64,000 nt of DNA from an uncultured Peptococcaceae bacterium. GTDB taxonomy: Bacteria; Bacillota; Peptococcia; Peptococcales; Peptococcaceae. A model generated the notes under the pieces. It did no database searches. It was not told the origin of the DNA and saw only the letters and a list, made by a program, of their open reading frames with translations. The DNA is taken from the NCBI GenBank assembly GCA_910585405.1, contig CAJUDO010000007.1:1-64000 (forward strand). Reading direction: 5' to 3'. The translations under genes were made by a program, and so were the position numbers. Of the stretch, positions 61,453-64,000 are shown piece by piece; positions within the stretch are counted from its first letter, which is position 1; each line of letters opens with the position of its first letter.

Positions 61453-62301
61453 GTGAAAGTAGCTTCTGCAAATGACGTAAAGCGAATTAATAATTTGGTC
61501 CCAAAAGTAGGCGTTGTGCGAGAAATTTTGGATGAAACACCAGACGTAAAAACCTTCCGCATCAGCACGCCGGAAGGAGAGAGACCATTTACTCCTATGC
61601 CTGGTCAATTAGGGATGTATTCTATGCCAGCAGTGGGTGAAGCAATGTTTTCCGTAACCAGCTATGGTGATGATTATATTGATATGTCCATCAAAAAATA
61701 TAACGATGGTGTATTGACTAGTGTATTGCACGCAATGGAACCAGGACAGGAAGTGGGGATTCGTGGGCCGTATGGCAATGGTTTCCCTATCGAACAGTTC
61801 AAAGGAAAAGACATTGTATTCATTGCCGGTGGGATTGGTTTGGCTCCGGTAAGAAGTCTGATTTTATACTGTATGAAAAACAGAGAAGATTTTGGCAAAC
61901 TGACCATTATTTATGGTGGCCGCAGTAAGGAAGATTTGTGTTTTAAGGAAGATTTATTTGAAAACTGGCCGAAAGTTCCGAACACAGAAGTGTATGTAAC
62001 TATCGACCGTCCACAGGAAGGCTGGGATGGTCATGTAGGGTTTGTGCCAGACTATGTAAAAGAAATTGCACCAAATGCGCAGATTGCTGCCGTATGCGGT
62101 CCTCCAATTTTAATAAAATTAACATTGCCAATTTTATCGGGTATGGGCTATCCTGATGAAGATATTATCACGACATTGGAACTTCGCATGAAGTGCGGAA
62201 TTGGTAAATGTGGCCGTTGTAATATTGGTTCCTGTTATGTTTGCTTAGATGGTCCGGTATTTAGCCAAGCACAGTTGAACAATATGCCGAAAGAATATTG
62301 A
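61453..62301 (+). CDS. flxA: FlxA-like FAD/NAD(P)-binding oxidoreductase subunit (AsrB/HydG-like)
   Basis: 282 residues of ferredoxin-NADP reductase fold. FTPMPGQLGMYSMP and EAMFSVTSYGDD form the flavin site, GPYGNGFPIEQF the loop after it, and IAGGIGLAPVRSLI the nucleotide-binding loop. The C-terminal tail CGIGKCGRCNIGSCYVC carries the four cysteines of a [2Fe-2S] centre. It links NAD(P)H to the Hdr core. GTG start after AAGGAGGG. Last gene of the operon; a terminator follows. Confidence 0.9.
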   Translation: MKVASANDVKRINNLVPKVGVVREILDETPDVKTFRISTPEGERPFTPMPGQLGMYSMPAVGEAMFSVTSYGDDYIDMSIKKYNDGVLTSVLHAMEPGQEVGIRGPYGNGFPIEQFKGKDIVFIAGGIGLAPVRSLILYCMKNREDFGKLTIIYGGRSKEDLCFKEDLFENWPKVPNTEVYVTIDRPQEGWDGHVGFVPDYVKEIAPNAQIAAVCGPPILIKLTLPILSGMGYPDEDIITTLELRMKCGIGKCGRCNIGSCYVCLDGPVFSQAQLNNMPKEY

Positions 62302-62331
62302 TCTCTAGTTGGATCACACATAACTTTGCTG

Positions 62332-62363
62332 CAGGACGAATCTTATGATTCGTCCTGTTTTTT
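62332..62363 (+). terminator. rho-independent terminator of hdr-flx
   Basis: CAGGACGAATC (62332-62342) pairs perfectly with GATTCGTCCTG (62347-62357) around TTAT, followed by TTTTTT. Confidence 0.95.
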
Positions 62364-62424
62364 ACATAAAAAGTCAGTAAATAAAGTACAATGAAAGATG
62401 TTTGCTAAATAGGCGGGAGTACAA

Positions 62425-62913
62425 ATGGAAAAACAAAATGATAGAAAAAAGAGGATATGGTTTTTACTTATCCTAGGAGTGGCTATTGGTTTGATTTTAC
62501 TGTTGGGTGGACGTATGGAATTTCATACTGAATTGGAGCGAGAAGTACGGCAGAATGTATTCTTAGGTTATGTTGAAAATATTCCTGCTCCAGATAAGGG
62601 ATGTGTTGTTATTACAGCGGAACGATATCCTTCTTGGTGTCAGGGTGTTTGTGAGATTGAAACGCAGACAATATCTTGGGGAAAAGACAGTGGGCAGTGC
62701 GTTGGCATATTTGCCGACGTGGTCTATTATGAGAATCGGTATGAATTGCGCAATTGGTTTAGCGGCCGCTTATTAAAGAGAAAATCAGAGTATTATTATA
62801 AATTGGATACCCCGTTGCAGTTGCGTTTTTTAGAGGAAGGAAGAAAGCCAGAAATTGATATCGGAGAAATTCGGGCTGTAGATTATGATTATACAGCGTA
62901 TAAAGGTAAATAG
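62425..62913 (+). CDS. membrane-anchored hypothetical protein
   Basis: 162 residues. The basic N-terminus (KQNDRKKR) is followed by one hydrophobic helix (IWFLLILGVAIGLILLLGG), and the rest is an extracytoplasmic domain. That domain has three cysteines (GCVVITA, WCQGVC) and later a Tyr-rich stretch. It is not recognised. CGGGAG before the ATG fits the start. No operon partner. Confidence 0.65.
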   Translation: MEKQNDRKKRIWFLLILGVAIGLILLLGGRMEFHTELEREVRQNVFLGYVENIPAPDKGCVVITAERYPSWCQGVCEIETQTISWGKDSGQCVGIFADVVYYENRYELRNWFSGRLLKRKSEYYYKLDTPLQLRFLEEGRKPEIDIGEIRAVDYDYTAYKGK

Positions 62914-63017
62914 GTTTTGGTAGCGTGGCAAAAGGATTTGTAGTAGCGGTTGTATTGCTTCCCGCCGATAACAGCTTGCCTGTCTGGGTTTTCTGTAGGA
63001 AATGAAAGAGAAATTAA

Positions 63018-63065
63018 GAAACGACAGAAAGTTATCCATGATATAGATAACCTTCTGTCGTTTCT
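63018..63065. terminator. convergent rho-independent terminator
   Basis: GAAACGACAGAA (63018-63029) with TTCTGTCGTTTC (63053-63064), plus inner GTTATC/GATAAC, forms an 18-bp stem between two converging genes. Confidence 0.8.
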
Positions 63066-63092
63066 TGATAAAAAGTAGTTTATAGAATTGCA

Positions 63093-63782
63093 TTATAAAG
63101 TGAAAGATTCTTCAGGCTGCAGTACAGTGCAGGGAATTCCATAGTTGAGCAATTGATTGGAAAAGAAATTTTCGTTTTGTTCAATCACGGGGAACGTATT
63201 GTAATGCATGGGAATTACATGACGGGCATGTAATGCACGGGCTGCCAGCATAGCATCTTTTGGATCCAGGGTGAAGTTGCCGCCAATTGGCAAGAGCGCT
63301 AAATCAATGCGATTGGCAGTTCCCAATAAAGTCATTTCATGACTGAGTCCGGTATCTCCAGCGTGATAAATTGTTTTACCATCTATTTGAAGTAAAAAAC
63401 CAGCTGGATTTCCCATGTAGATAACCTGCCCATTTTCCTCAAGACCAGAACTGTGCAAAGCAGGAGTCATTTTTACGTATCCAAAATCAAATTGATAACC
63501 ACCGCCGATATTCATACCGTGGCAATTCCTGATCCCTTTGTTCTTGAGATAGGTTACAATTTCCGGTACGCAAATGACCAAACAGCCAGTGCGCTGTGCA
63601 ATCTGCACAGTATCACCGATATGATCCCAGTGCCCGTGTGTTAAAAGAATGACAGCAGGCGATATTTCATCGGCAGTAATTTGGGCCAGGCGATTTCCGC
63701 TGAAAAAGGGATCAATTAATAAATGGGTGTTATTTTCTGTAAAAATAGAGAAGCAGGCGTGTCCATGGAATAAAATTTGCAA
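63093..63782 (-). CDS. UPF0173 metal-dependent hydrolase
   Basis: 229-residue metallo-beta-lactamase fold protein of the UPF0173/YtkL family. The zinc motif THGHWDHIGD sits at about 48-57. TPALHSSG, YHAGDTGLSHEM, LPIGGNFTLDPKDA and PMHYNTFP supply later ligands. Substrate unknown. The start is TTG 63782, 8-9 nt after GGGAGG on the minus strand, and gives the family opening LFHGHACF. Confidence 0.93.
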   Translation of the reverse strand: MQILFHGHACFSIFTENNTHLLIDPFFSGNRLAQITADEISPAVILLTHGHWDHIGDTVQIAQRTGCLVICVPEIVTYLKNKGIRNCHGMNIGGGYQFDFGYVKMTPALHSSGLEENGQVIYMGNPAGFLLQIDGKTIYHAGDTGLSHEMTLLGTANRIDLALLPIGGNFTLDPKDAMLAARALHARHVIPMHYNTFPVIEQNENFFSNQLLNYGIPCTVLQPEESFTL

Positions 63783-63822
63783 AAAAAGACCTCCCTTATA
63801 TCAACCTAGTGCTACTTTTTCT

Positions 63823-64000
63823 TCAGTTTTTTTTTACCAGACTGTCTAACGTAATTTGCCATTGCTGGAAAACTTCTTGTTTTTGCTGCATTCTTTTTTG
63901 CTGGATAAACTTTTCCACAAAAAAGAGCTGCTGCGTGTCTAATTGGGCGATTAGTTCCTTGATTGGCAACACGGCGTTGTCCTCATAAATTACTTTAATT
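63823..64000 (-). CDS. C-terminal end of a minus-strand gene cut by the window edge
   Basis: 59 codons are open up to the window end, ending at TGA 63823-63825. The peptide (VIYEDNAVLPIKELIAQL, then QQKRMQQKQEVFQQWQ) is Gln-rich and helical. Its stop lies 40 nt before the UPF0173 start, so the two may be co-transcribed. Family unknown from this fragment. Confidence 0.55.
   Translation of the reverse strand, partial: IKVIYEDNAVLPIKELIAQLDTQQLFFVEKFIQQKRMQQKQEVFQQWQITLDSLVKKN

Overview
The window looks like one contiguous chromosomal piece of a strictly anaerobic, spore-forming Firmicute. The evidence for sporulation is an alpha/beta-type small acid-soluble spore protein (about 24.1 kb), a YlmC/YmxH-family gene (42.1 kb) and a DUF6514-like gene (35.1 kb). 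Anaerobic metabolism is shown by a seven-gene heterodisulfide reductase / flavin oxidoreductase cluster at the right end. Housekeeping genes (smc, ftsY, rnc, hisS-aspS, scpA-scpB, rng-like) are of Firmicutes type. A sporulating Negativicutes or Peptococcaceae-like lineage fits best, but the genus cannot be fixed from the sequence alone.

Layout. 0-9 kb is accessory: an HxlR regulator with a DUF3788 gene, a membrane protein, a single-chain GmrSD-like (DUF262/DUF1524) restriction gene broken by a stop codon and a T-tract frameshift with a small coupled ORF behind it, azlCD, a DUF1653 gene, an AlkD-type glycosylase, a RhuM-family gene and a YxeA-like secreted protein. At 8.5-8.9 kb lies a non-coding block of about thirteen 22-bp tandem repeats, an AT-rich tract and a perfect 12-bp hairpin, resembling an iteron-type origin. 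At 9.1-9.4 kb a consensus promoter drives a strongly structured RNA of about 240 nt. From 9.5 to 23.4 kb is a dense core block: radical SAM (TIGR03960), DUF2344, RNase G/E, metallophosphoesterase, ridA, GNAT, small exporter, NifX-like protein (opposite strand), rnc-smc-ftsY-mtaD. A tRNA-Arg(CCT) follows at 23.75 kb.

24-33 kb is a second accessory/regulatory stretch. It has a TetR regulator divergent from a three-gene membrane module, an HxlR regulator divergent from two NADPH-dependent FMN reductase-like proteins and a flavin reductase, an AraC-GNAT fusion coupled to a MATE exporter, and an overlapping macrodomain/SirTM pair that predicts reversible protein ADP-ribosylation. 33-45 kb carries a Nudix-MutY fusion, dus, hisS-aspS, trmL, an aromatic acid exporter, ymxH, glnS and deoC. 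45-50 kb is a BceRS-like two-component system followed by an ABC ATPase and FtsX-type permease. 50-54 kb holds an M50 protease, scpAB and glmS.

54-62 kb begins with a MerR and an Rrf2 regulator and then hdrC-hdrB-hdrA-flxD-flxC-flxB-flxA. The latter form a tightly overlapping operon predicted to couple NADH oxidation/reduction to ferredoxin and a thiol/disulfide couple by flavin-based electron bifurcation; a Rex-like site sits just upstream of its promoter. The window ends with a membrane-anchored hypothetical protein, a UPF0173 metallo-hydrolase and the truncated 3' end of a further minus-strand gene.
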